In this document: positions 10,450-19,840 of the stretch, piece after piece
How the letters are laid out: every line of letters starts with the position of its first letter
Numbering within the stretch: the first letter of the stretch is position 1
Origin: Cylicocyclus nassatus
Taxonomy: Eukaryota > Nematoda > Chromadorea > Rhabditida > Strongylidae
DNA: 64,000 nucleotides
Assembly (NCBI GenBank): GCA_958299035.1
Contig: CATQJL010000001.1
Coordinates: 34,510,780 to 34,574,779, forward strand
Reading direction: 5' to 3'
The notes under the pieces: generated by a model
Database searches by the model: none
Seen by the model: only the letters and a program-made list of their open reading frames with translations
Told to the model about the DNA's origin: nothing
Translations under genes and position numbers: made by a program

Positions 10450-12110
10450 AGATCCTGAGGACTGGATTCAAAGCATGTTTTGAACAATGCGTCGATGCAT
10501 TGTTTCTATCTATTTATGTTTCACTCTTCATGTTTTGATCTTGTTCATTGTGTGTTTATTAATCAGTTATTCGGCATATTTTCTTGATGAAGAGCAATAA
10601 AACTATAATAATTTCGCAAACAGTTGTGTCTATAATTACAAGCTATGGAAGAGATTTCCTAGTGGAATTGCTTTTTTTTCTGTTCGCTGCGGTTGCAGTT
10701 TTTCCTGGCCCATTATTTGGCTCTCTTCGTTTTCTGAACAGCAGTTCAAAAAATCGTAGGATGCTGGAGACAAAACCTATATTTCAAGCAATCCTAAAAA
10801 AATAGCATTTTGTTTTTTTGATTTGAATGCTTTTTAGTCCGAAAATCTTAGATTCCTCAAAACAAAACTTCATGCTAGGAAATCTAGAATTAAGCTTTGT
10901 ATGACGTAATTTGCTCCGGTCATGTGTGATTTTCGCTCTATAAAAGTTCGTTTCGTAGAGGAGAAGAATTTGAGATTGAACAAAGACAAACATATATACC
11001 GATTTTTGCAGGAATGTTGAAGAAAATCTGTATTCTACTTGAGGTGCTGAAAGAGGACGAGTCGTATAGGTCATTCATAAAAACGTGAAGCTGGGTTTGA
11101 CTGCGGTCTTTGCGCACACAAGAGCATGAAATACCCATATTGAGAGGCATCACCTCAACTGTCAGTTCAGTCACTTCCAGTGTGTGAATACTATCATATG
11201 TAAACAGAAAAATCGTCCAGATTGAGATAGATACCAAGAAAATGCGGTTGCTAGAAATGCGTGCGTGCTGCGTGCGGTCGCGCCATCTCACGATTTTTCG
11301 AATGCCCTATATTGCTTCTTAATTTCTCTCAGTCGTCATTTTGCATACTTTGAAACTTGCTAAAAAAAGGCGGACTCGGAGTGACCTGATACATTCCCAT
11401 TTAAAAATCACAAGATCAAGAAGTAAAACACGGCATCTACAAAATCTGTTTTTATGATACTACCAGCAGATGACAAAGGATAGTTGGATGAACAGTCATA
11501 CCCGGATGCTAAGCTACTCGAGAATTGGATTTTCGTAAAAATTGTAAGTAGTGTTAACTGAAAAAACAACATTCAAAATATAGTACAGCATGTTTAACAA
11601 AAGTAGTCCTATGTATATTTGATTTATAACCATACTTCTTTGTCGACTATCAAAGCACTAGATTGTAAGCGAATGGAGTAAGTTAAAAATCAGTCACAAA
11701 AATAAAATGATATCGGCAAATCATAACAAAATAAAAAGGTCTCGTGATCAGGCTCAAACCGTTGCCTTCCTCATCCCTGTTATTACGCGTACTTAAGTTC
11801 ATAGTCATGCACACGATGATTATGTAAGGAAAAATGGGAAAGCGCGCTGAGATACTTTAATTTGACCCAGATATAAAAAACACTTCGAGAGAAACTTTCT
11901 TTCTGGCGGCATTGTATCTAATATCACTGATAGTCTTGATAGGTCTAACAAAAAGGTCCTTCATTCGTCGAAGTTTATTCATCTGCGGTGATGCACCGTC
12001 TGGGCAGCAATGTCCAGTCAAAGTGTATGTATTACAATGGTAAAATCGAAATACTTTCATTTTGTTTCAATCTTGTGGAGCCATTTGTGACAGATGCGGG
12101 ACCGCATCGC
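10450..12110. other. Intergenic, mostly without recognisable genes
   Basis: Apart from the exon-like block at 11090-11291 (separate entry), no supported gene. Short frames at 10584-10805 and 11857-12060 have no domain. Confidence 0.45.
11090..11291 (-). pseudogene. Exon-like block, paralogous to 17908-18100
   Basis: On the minus strand this reads RISSNRIFLVS...FLFTYDSIHTLEVTEL...VMPLNMG. It aligns with the plus-strand translation at 17908-18100 (RTSGNRIFFSS...FLLTCDNIQTLEANEL...AMPSCMS), sharing NRIF, FL-T-D-I-TLE, EL and MP. I do not recognise the family. It may be one exon of a duplicated gene or a repeat; neither copy has identifiable neighbouring exons. Confidence 0.4.
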
Positions 12111-12123
12111 TCCGAATAGCGCG

Positions 12124-12238
12124 GAACATTCGCGAAAGGGGCGGGGCCGCCATTTGTTTACACCGAGAGAAGAGCGAGCGAAGGCGCTCCCTCGCGAATA
12201 TTCGCGAATAATCGCGAGATGCGGCGCTTACATAAAAG
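12124..12238 (+). promoter_or_regulatory. sHSP-D promoter
   Basis: Distal HSE GAACATTCGCGAA (12124-12136), AGGGGCGGGGCC, TTGTTTAC (12154-12161), strong proximal HSE array (about 12196-12216: GAATATTCGCGAATAATCGC) and ACATAAAAG (about 12230). This is the best-preserved promoter of the cluster, yet the gene behind it has lost its N-terminal exon. Confidence 0.85.
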
Positions 12239-12310
12239 CGGTCGGGAGCTGAGACAAGCATCGCATAGAGCAAGCGTTGAGGCCATCAAAAGCAGCATTG
12301 CTTGAAAAGA

Positions 12311-12778
12311 ATGGCTTTCCTGGTTAGATTGATAAGGTAAGTTGCATTAAACACAATTTATTCTGCGATTATAAAAAGACGTTTTTAGGTAGTGAATGAC
12401 GATTCCAAGCTATCGATTTCCTTAAATGTGAAGCAGTTCAAGCCAGAAGAACTGTCAGTAAATCTGAATGGAAGAACGCTCAAGATCGAAGGCAAGCAGG
12501 AGATCAAGGAAAAGAATGGCTACACCGTGAGGTATGTCTTCTTTTTATTGTGTCACCTATAAACTCAATCAAAACAGTTTTATTTCAGAACTTTTGTTCG
12601 ACAATGGACGCTTCCTAAAAAAGTTGATGTGAAACAGCTAAAATCTACCTTTACCGAAGACGGTTACCTTGCCGTTGAAGCACCAAAGATATCGAGAAAG
12701 TCCCCTACCTCAAGGATCATCGAGATCCAGAAAGCAATGCCACCTGTGAAGGAGAATGAAGAGGTGAAGAAACCATAA
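12311..12778 (+). pseudogene. sHSP-D: small heat-shock locus with ablated exon 1, intact alpha-crystallin domain
   Basis: Exon 2 (12389-12531) and exon 3 (12589-12778) encode a full alpha-crystallin domain (VVNDDSKLSISLNV, FKPEELSVNLNGR, GKQEIKE, FVRQWTLP, EDGYLAVEAPK) and a C-terminal IEI motif, ending ...NEEVKKP. Exon 1 after the ATG at 12311 is only 26 nt up to the usual donor (GATAAG|GTAAG); splicing there gives AGG-TAG, a stop. Using the earlier GT at 12323 would give an in-frame four-residue leader (MAFL). So either it makes an N-terminus-less sHSP (compare the short-armed HSP-12 class of C. elegans) or it is a recent pseudogene. Because the promoter and both other exons look intact, I leave both options open. 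Confidence 0.75.
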
Positions 12779-12789
12779 TTCTTCACGCT

Positions 12790-14609
12790 TTGAGACAAAT
12801 AGGCGACTTGATCTCATATGATGTAATCGATCAGTTCCACTATAGTTATATTTGTATGTACAAATAAATGAATTATCGGCACTTGGATTGTATCACATCA
12901 TAAGAGTCTATGTTTGCGAAAGTCATACGCAGAAGCAACTTCTGGTTTTTTCGCTAATCGACGTATAACATAGCATCAGTTCGACTTTAAAATTCTGATA
13001 TACTTTTTTTCAAATCCCGTCCGCTCACTTCTAATTGTGTGCGCGTTAAATGCAATCTGGTAGGATACACGCGCTTGTCTTATAGAAATATCAGGGTTAA
13101 ATTTGAGGATTGAAGTATTCATCTTCACTTGTAATGGGCATACATTCTGACAAAGCCAGGAAATCTTCATGTCTTCCTGCCTTCTTATTTGGAAGCGGAT
13201 TATGCTGGTAGAAATTTAGGGAGCAAACTTATTGCAAGATTTGCTCGTGTTATTATTTGCTGTATCTTGGAAATGTATACCTCGAAAAGTACCAAAATGT
13301 TATATAATAGCCGCATTCACTTACTTGCGTTATATCAGCAATCCAACTACTTCAAGCGCATAGTTTTTCCAGTGTCTTAGGCATAATGGGTTGAAAAAAA
13401 CAAATATGTATAGTAGACCTCCTCCATCCTGGGTGTGTGTAAGTCAGAAGGCCCGATTTTATTGCATAATGATACCGAATAGCCCATTTTTGGTTTTTCA
13501 ATAATGTTCTAAAAGCCTTTCCAATTTCTTGGGAATAAAAGACTACTGCATGACTAGTCTCAAAATATCAATGTTAGTATAGAAAGCCGTGAAAATGCTA
13601 CTAAAGATAATCTCAGAATATTTCAACCAATTCCCACCAAAACCGTCAAATTCAGTTGATAACCTAAGATAGTTTTGAGCTAGAAAATAGTGTGTGCTGT
13701 GTTAAAAAGACTTTCTTAGTTCTGAGTCGCGTTCTTGATTTAGTGACTTTAGAGAAAGCGCGCCTCTCGAGCTTTTCTCTTCTCTCTCTCCCCCCCCCCC
13801 CCCGCCTCCTGCCCGCTTGTACCATAGCACTATTACAGAGACAAATCATGATGCCGGAAGGAAACAAGAAATTTGTTCTGAAATTGAGGCGAAACACGGT
13901 ATGGTGGCTTAGGTTTCTCTTTGTGCGCCCGGTAGAGTTTGATTGTATGTGGCAGCGCGTAACGGGAATCTTGTTTGGAACCAAACCCTACACCGCACCT
14001 GCCCTGGCATCAAGGCACCAAGATTATTGCTACTACCTAGCAGCAACTCCACACCTATAATCAGCTGCTAAAATGCTTTTGAAGCATTCGCCTAGCCTTA
14101 TATCACGACTTTACATAAATCTCTTTTCATTTATCAAGCAGCACCACTATTTTCTTGAATGGTAGAGCAAATACAGCCTTCAATGCTCAAGTTGTAGAAA
14201 GTGGAGATTTCAGAGAAAACAGTGAGATTATTTTTTCTAGATTTGAGAGGCCTTGGATATGCCCTTTGCTCCTGTGATCGAAACTGCGATAGAAGTTACA
14301 GTTAGACACATTAGCAAAACACAATGCCTCCCCATCACGACCAAAATGAAGCGACGCTTCACTACCCACAACCATGCAATTCACACTATTTATTGTCAAA
14401 ACATAAACTGGCAATTAAGTTTTCAATTGTTTCTCTGTCCTGCAATCGGTTGCGATGGGACAAATAGCCAGTTCGTGAAACAACTTCCTACGCTTTTACA
14501 CAGTCAAAGAATGTAAATTTTTCCAATCAATATGCGGAGGAATAAAAATGTGCAAGTAACTTGTCTATTCTTGTAAATTGGAAGCATTTTTAAAATTCTT
14601 ACAAAATTA
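12790..14609. other. Intergenic, with a poly(C) tract
   Basis: No supported gene. A polypyrimidine stretch leads into an uninterrupted run of about 14 C (13790-13803). The open frames over it on both strands are low-complexity and unconvincing. Confidence 0.45.
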
Positions 14610-15587
14610 TTAGGTTGATGCATAATTCCTGCACCAAAATAGGTACAGACCGCAATAACTCGGGATGATCCTATATCCCAAGTAGGATTCGATAAATCAT
14701 TAGATAGAGCAAACCTAGCTCTACAAAATAGTGCTCAAATATCTACACCAGCTTTGATCCACGCGAAGTTTTGAGCCGAAAATTGAAAAAAAACCATGCG
14801 TCCGAAAACCTTAAGACCAATCAAAACAAAATTGTAACTTCGTCAAAAAGCTCCTACAAAATTTCTTTCTTGCTCACGCGTAGTCATTCCACGTAACACA
14901 TCTATCTATGAGGTTGCTGTATTTTTTTCTCAGCTAAACGATGAGAAAACGGAGTTTTTCATGTTTTTGCCAAACTAGTGCTGAGATGTTCTAACACTAA
15001 CAGTTGTATAGTACATGCCATTAACAGTGAAACTTTACATTTTCAGCATTCTAGAACAGCTACTTCACGAGAAATGACGGATCTAGCTCTCTTCATCCGA
15101 GTTTTTCTTGCCTAGTTGCAAAAAATTCGATACATATTTCTCGTAAACTAGCTGCTGTAAAAAGCTGAAAATTCACATTTACGCTTCAAAGGTCCCATAG
15201 TATACTGCCAGCGCTAGAACATCTCAGCATCGTTTTGGAAAAAACATGAAAAACTTCGTTTTCTCAATTTCTAGCTGAGAGAAAAATACAGCAACTGCAT
15301 AGAGGAATGTCTTATACGAAATAACAATGCATGAGCAAGTTAGAAATTCTAAAGAATTTTTCCGAACTGACTTTCAATTTTTTCTTGGTTTTTTGGGGAG
15401 CTTGGATCTATTTCGTTTTTGGCTTCAATCTTCGCTTTGATCAAAGCTGCTGCAAAACTTTAGTCACTATCTTGTAGAGCTAGGTTTGCTCTATCTAATG
15501 ATTATCGAAACCTACTTGGGATATACGATTATTCCGAGTTATTGCGGTCTGTACCTATTTTGGTGCAGGAATTATGCATCAGCCTAA
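14610..15587. mobile_element. Mariner-type non-autonomous element with about 450-bp inverted repeats
   Basis: Ends TTAGGTTGATGCATAATTCC and GGAATTATGCATCAGCCTAA, flanked by TA. The two arms mirror each other for most of the element, including CTAGCTCTACAA / TTGTAGAGCTAG and the GAAAAACTTCG-like stretches. The middle is short. No transposase frame. The TTAGG..TA ends resemble Tc1/mariner elements. Confidence 0.8.
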
Positions 15588-16279
15588 TAGAATTAGCCTT
15601 TGAAAACTTTTTCAGGAGGCGTGGTTGACGCCACTTCTCCTTTTTCTAGAATTCTGGAGTTACGGGGACTCAAAAATTTTGAAAAGCATCCCAAAAACTT
15701 TCCGGAGTGCGTGGCTAACGTCACGACCTTCACTTGAAAAACTTATTTGCCACTCCCCCCCCCCCTCCTCCTCCACCCACGGACCGAAATCTGGGAGTGC
15801 TACTGGAATATGAACGGAGAAAACTGTAGGTGCCAAGAAAGGATTGTATTGGAGGCCATTCTCTGAGAAAAGCAATCCTTAGCCTTTCATTGCCACATGA
15901 GTAGGGTTAGATGTCCTCCTCTCATCTGTATGCGTAGAATGACGTGAACTCGCTCTACAAGAATATCAGTATCTAAAGGTTTTACCCAGACTCTCAGCAC
16001 GATCTCTGTTCAGTAATGTCACAGAACTTCGTACATATGTATGGAAGCACCAGGAAATCAAGATTTTATTCACAGACAAACAATTCACACTTGAAAGCAG
16101 TCAGTATAAATCACACTAATTCACAAATTGATATGTTGCATTCCTTACAAAGTTATAAAGCACTGCTAAAACTGTCAAAATCATATAATAATACCAGCAT
16201 AGAGCGGGAAAAGACATTATATATATCGATGATAAAATTACTGGCATGCGTTGAACAGATAGATGGAATTTATGTACAT
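15588..16279. other. Intergenic and 3' flank of sHSP-E
   Basis: Contains a poly(C) run (about 15755-15765). The plus-strand frame at 16016-16405 overlaps sHSP-E exon 3 antisense and its 3' flank; I do not regard it as a gene. Confidence 0.5.
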
Positions 16280-16826
16280 TTAAGCCCTAGTTCTTGGATA
16301 GGGCACAATTGGAATGTTCCTTTTGTCAGGTCTTTTCGGATCCTTTTTGGGTACTTCAATGCAGAGATGGCCTTTGTGGGTGAGCTGCGTATGTACAGAT
16401 TTTAAGTCCACACTTTCCGGAAGCGTCCATTTGCGAATAAACGATCTGCAATTCAGAAACTTAGTTATAGTTTTCCATGAATAAGACTCTGGTACCTGTG
16501 GATGAGGTTATTTTCAATCTTATGTTCTTGCTTTCCTTCCACACTTAGCTCTCTGCCATCCAAATGCACCCTCAGCTCTTCTGGACGAAATTGCGACACA
16601 TACAGTGACACGAAAAATCTTTTCTCGTCGTCGATTACCTATATAGTATATCAGCTTTAACATCAAAAAATAAACGAAGTAAACCTACCTGCATCTCTTT
16701 ACCCACATGTAAAGTAGAGTGATCAGCATTCTTCCAATACGGATGTAGAGTGCGATCCACTTTATGGGTGTAACCGTCCATTAAACGATCCATCATGAGA
16801 GGAACTTGCCAGAGCGAAAGCGACAT
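16280..16826 (-). CDS. sHSP-E: small heat-shock protein with IPI motif, three exons
   Basis: Exons 16826-16689, 16638-16496 and 16445-16280; GT..AG introns; 148 aa. The N-terminal arm (46 aa) is MSLSLWQVPLMMDRLMDGYT onward, with no similarity to the arms of A or C. The alpha-crystallin domain starts VIDDEKRFFVSLYVSQF and includes FRPEELRVHLDGR, EGKQEHKIENN and FIRKWTLPE; the tail contains the IXI motif (NIPIVP). The junction VIDD and the RSFIRKW phrase match pseudogene B, so B and E form one subfamily and A and D another. The start ATG lies downstream of TATAAAA. Likely a heat-inducible chaperone; its substrates cannot be read from sequence. Confidence 0.93.
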
Positions 16827-16876
16827 AGTGGGCTAATCACAGAAGTAACCTGTTCTCTAAATATTCTGCTTTACCA

Positions 16877-16993
16877 TTTTATAGAGCATCGCTGCCCCAT
16901 TCGCGAGGGTTCGCGAATGTTTCACAAAAGCACCGCGTGCTACGCCTCTTTCAGCGGCGTAAACAAGCGTGCCGACCCCGTTCGCGAATGTTC
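16877..16993 (-). promoter_or_regulatory. sHSP-E promoter
   Basis: In gene direction: distal HSE GAACATTCGCGAA (16993-16981), a GGGGTCGG stretch, TTGTTTAC (16966-16959), proximal HSE array (16922-16900) and TATAAAA (16883-16877). Same order as in loci A and D. Confidence 0.85.
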
Positions 16994-17232
16994 TTTGTAA
17001 GAAGCTGGATAGCCTGTAGGGCGCTAGTGGCAATTAATTCTTCCTGGGGACCTCGGGTAAAATATAATTATGCAGTTTCATTCGATATATTCTTTTAACT
17101 CTAAGCAAAGCAAGCGGACTTATAAGGTCATATAAATGTTGCAACAGCAGAAGAGCTACCAGTTGAATTATGAGAGTCTGCTTATGAGAGCAGAATAAGA
17201 AAATTTAGATTCAAACTACCAGGTTTAATGTA

Positions 17233-17560
17233 TTAGGTTGTCCCATTGTTTCTGCAAATGTTTTATCACCATAGTAAGTTATAGCCTTCCCACATTTTAA
17301 ATAGTTTTCAAGATAATACGATAGAGCAAACAAGCTCTACAAAACGGCATTTACTCATACACATGAGATCCGTTCTACGTGAAGTTTGAGGCCAAACTCT
17401 GAAAAGTTGGTGATACCGTAGAAATCTGGAAAAATTTGTATCTTCTCGAAAGAAAATCTGTGGGTTTTCAACTTGTTCACGCATATACTCTCCAAATCAA
17501 GAAGAATAAAAACTCTTCTTGTACTTTTCGATGCCTGATTCAAGGATATAAAGCACGCTA
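17233..17560. mobile_element. One-ended mariner-type MITE fragment
   Basis: Starts TTAGGTTGTCCCATTGTTTC after TA. The interior shares GATAGAGCAAAC..AGCTCTACAAAA and ACGTGAAGTTTGAG-type words with the left half of the 14.6 kb element. No right end was found; it is probably half an element. Confidence 0.55.
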
Positions 17561-17562
17561 AT

Positions 17563-17907
17563 TAAAGGCAGTGTCTCACCAAAATTTAGTTGCCGAGTTT
17601 TTTGCATTTTGCAAGCCTGTCGGAACCTGCCTATCACTGTATGGGCCTAAAATCGCACGAAGTTCCCAAAAACCCCGTTTTATGGAGGCCCCGCGGAAGC
17701 AGCGTGGACGAGTTTGTACCTTCCAACTTTAGCCTCAGCCAGTGGCAGCAACATTCAAACACGTCAGGGGGGAGACCGAAGGAGTCGTCCGCGCGTACCA
17801 AATCGCTCTCCGCGCGCCACTTTGAGCGAATTTTTTCTCAGCGTGGAGGGGGTCAAATTCGGCTGGACCTGTGGCAATGGCCTATTTAGAAGTCCCTGTA
17901 ATAAAAT
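17563..17907. mobile_element. Fragment of the AAGGCAGTGTC repeat family
   Basis: TTAAAGGCAGTGTC at 17563 matches the end of the complete element at 36259-36681. The matching opposite end is not seen, so this is a partial copy or solo end. The rest of the stretch is GC-rich with no supported gene. Confidence 0.45.
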
Positions 17908-18100
17908 ATGTGATGCACGCACTTCCGGAAATCGCATTTTCTTTTCATCTTTAGTCGAATGTTCTTTTTTGCTCACCTGTGATAATATTCAGACACTGGA
18001 AGCGAATGAGTTGAACATTGAGGCGATGCCTTCTTGTATGAGCGTTCATACTCCTGTGGGCGCAAAGTCCGCAGTGGAATCCATCGTCACGGTTTCATAA
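17908..18100 (+). pseudogene. Exon-like block paralogous to 11090-11291
   Basis: Translation contains NRIFFSS, FLLTCDNIQTLEANEL and AMPSCMSVH, matching the inverted block at 11.1 kb at amino-acid level and at many bases (ACACTGGAAG, GAGGCGATGCC-type words). No start codon or flanking exons can be assigned. Confidence 0.4.
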
Positions 18101-18623
18101 ACGAACTATACCACTGAGAAACGGGCAAATTTTCAAGCAGCTGAAAATGGGTCATATGATCTTCTAGGACTGGTAAGCTTTTTATAAAGTGTTTTCTAAT
18201 AGCTATTTTAAGCCAGCAGAATTTATGGAGGGCAAGAAAGACGTAGTAATCAAAATCAAAGTAATTACTTTCAATTAAGTCTGTGGTGAAATGACGCTCT
18301 TTATCTGCCAATTAAATAAATTCTAAGGGCTTCCGGTGGCGCTCCCACTGTTATTCTATGCAAAGTTCAAATTGGAGGCGCAGGGGAAAAGAGCCGAAAA
18401 ATCCACAGTCTGCAGAGAGAGGGAAAAGAATAGAAAAATCCGTGTTTTGCAAAGGACTACATTTTGAATGACAACAGATACCATTGATAGTCTCTACATC
18501 TAGCGTGGATGCATGTATATGACGTAAGGTTAGCACGTTAATGCTTTGAAAAGGACTACTAGTGAAGGCTTACGCAGATTTGCTTTGAGTATTTAAAGCG
18601 AGAATGAGAATGATTAAACAAAA

Positions 18624-19840
18624 ATGAAACAGTTTTGCTTACTCCTTGTTGTAAGTTTCAATTTTAATCTTAATTTGTATTTGGTAAAACTTCTTAAAAA
18701 CTCAAATTCAAGGTTCTGACCGCAGTGTCCTCCTATGATCAACTAGCTGAATACAAGTGCAAGTCGATGCCTTACAGACAACGAGAAATTAAATTGTCAT
18801 TGTTCAACTTCCGAATGAGGAAATTGCTGCAAAAATATATAAGCAAACTGGTAATACTTTGTTGTTGTAGAATTTTTACTTTATATTTCATCTTATATAT
18901 AAAGCTGAATGTCTGTTTGTCTGTATGTATGTATGTCTGTCTGTACGTATGTTCCGAATAGAAAATTCCATTTCTGAACCGATCCGGACCAAACTTGGCA
19001 CACATACACTTCGGGCCCCGGCGGGTGTCATAGGCTACTTTTCGTCATCGATCGATATCGATTTTATCGATTTTATCGATTTTTTTGCTGAGTTCACCTA
19101 CGGGGCTGGGAGTTGGCACAGGGGGGTAATCGAGCATGGGGATTCCGAATACAATATTGGTTTTCAGGATTATCGATTACTTTTATCCCCCAAGGGGGAT
19201 GATCAGCATGCTCGATTACACCCCTGTGCCAAATTCCAGCCCCCTAGCTCAAATTTTCAAAAAATCGATAAAATCGATAAAAGTAATCGATAATTCTGAA
19301 AACTAATATTGTATTCGGAATCCCCATGCTCACTTCCCCCCCTGTGCCAACTCCTAGCCCTGTAGGTGAACTCTGCAAAAAAATCGATAAAAATCGGTAA
19401 AATCGACATCGATCGATAATGAAAAGTGGACTGTGACACCCGCCGGGGCCCGAAGTGTATGTGTGCCAAGTTTGGTCCGGATACGGCGGAGCCGGGTAAG
19501 CCAGCTAGTTATAAATAATTGACAGATTTTTATTGCACCTCTCGAATTTGTATTTAATTGCTAGAAATCACTCTTTGAGTCTGAGCACATTTTGAGATCC
19601 AAATATTCTTTGCAGGAGTACACATGCAATATGGCTGAGCTGGCGATGATGAATCTGATGCAAGGTTCAACTATGGACTCTGACCGCATGCCTGCTCTTG
19701 TACTCACTGTCAAAACGTAATTATTTCCTTTTTTCCAAGAAAGTATTGGAAAACGTCAGCATTACAGAGGCAAGAAACAGACCACGCCAACTTCGCTTGC
19801 GGACTTAGTGGTGAATGAAAATCGAAAGATCATCATTCAG
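18624..19840 (+). CDS. Secreted protein gene, first four exons; family not recognised
   Basis: Probable exons 18624-18650, 18713-18850, 19616-19716 and 19768-19840, all with GT..AG introns and compatible phases. The first two exons give a signal peptide (MKQFCLLLVVLTAVSS) followed by YDQLAEYKCKS. The mature part continues with a basic helix-like stretch (NFRMRKLLQKYISKL), then EYTCNMAELAMMNLMQ and VVNENRKIIIQ. Two cysteines are visible (YKCKS, EYTCN). The pattern of a short helix followed by Y-x-C-x-x-x-x-A loosely resembles nematode CAP/SCP-like secreted proteins, but that is a weak guess. Later exons were not found; 19841 onward has a donor site but no convincing continuation. Intron 2 carries the Helitron described separately. 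Confidence 0.6.
18891..19508 (+). mobile_element. Non-autonomous palindromic Helitron, 618 bp
   Basis: Starts TC (after A) and ends CTAG (before T), the A|T insertion rule and 5'-TC / 3'-CTRR ends of Helitrons. A CGGC-GGA-GCCG hairpin sits about 11 bp before the end. The interior (about 18979-19482) is a near-perfect palindrome: GGACCAAACTTGGCACACAT and TTCGGGCCCCGGCGGGTGTC at the left reappear as complements at the right, with many ATCGAT repeats. No Rep-helicase frame is present. It lies in intron 2 of the secreted-protein gene. Confidence 0.8.

Noticed and set aside
13664..14060. Overlapping frames of 106 and 122 aa on opposite strands
   Set aside because: Both run through a CT/poly(C) tract; no recognisable domain or splice structure.
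16016..16405. 129-aa plus-strand frame opposite sHSP-E
   Set aside because: It overlaps the sHSP-E final exon and its 3' flank; no domain.
18901..18960. TGTCTGTATG microsatellite as an independent feature
   Set aside because: It is part of the Helitron 5' region, and the same word starts the fragment at 56941.
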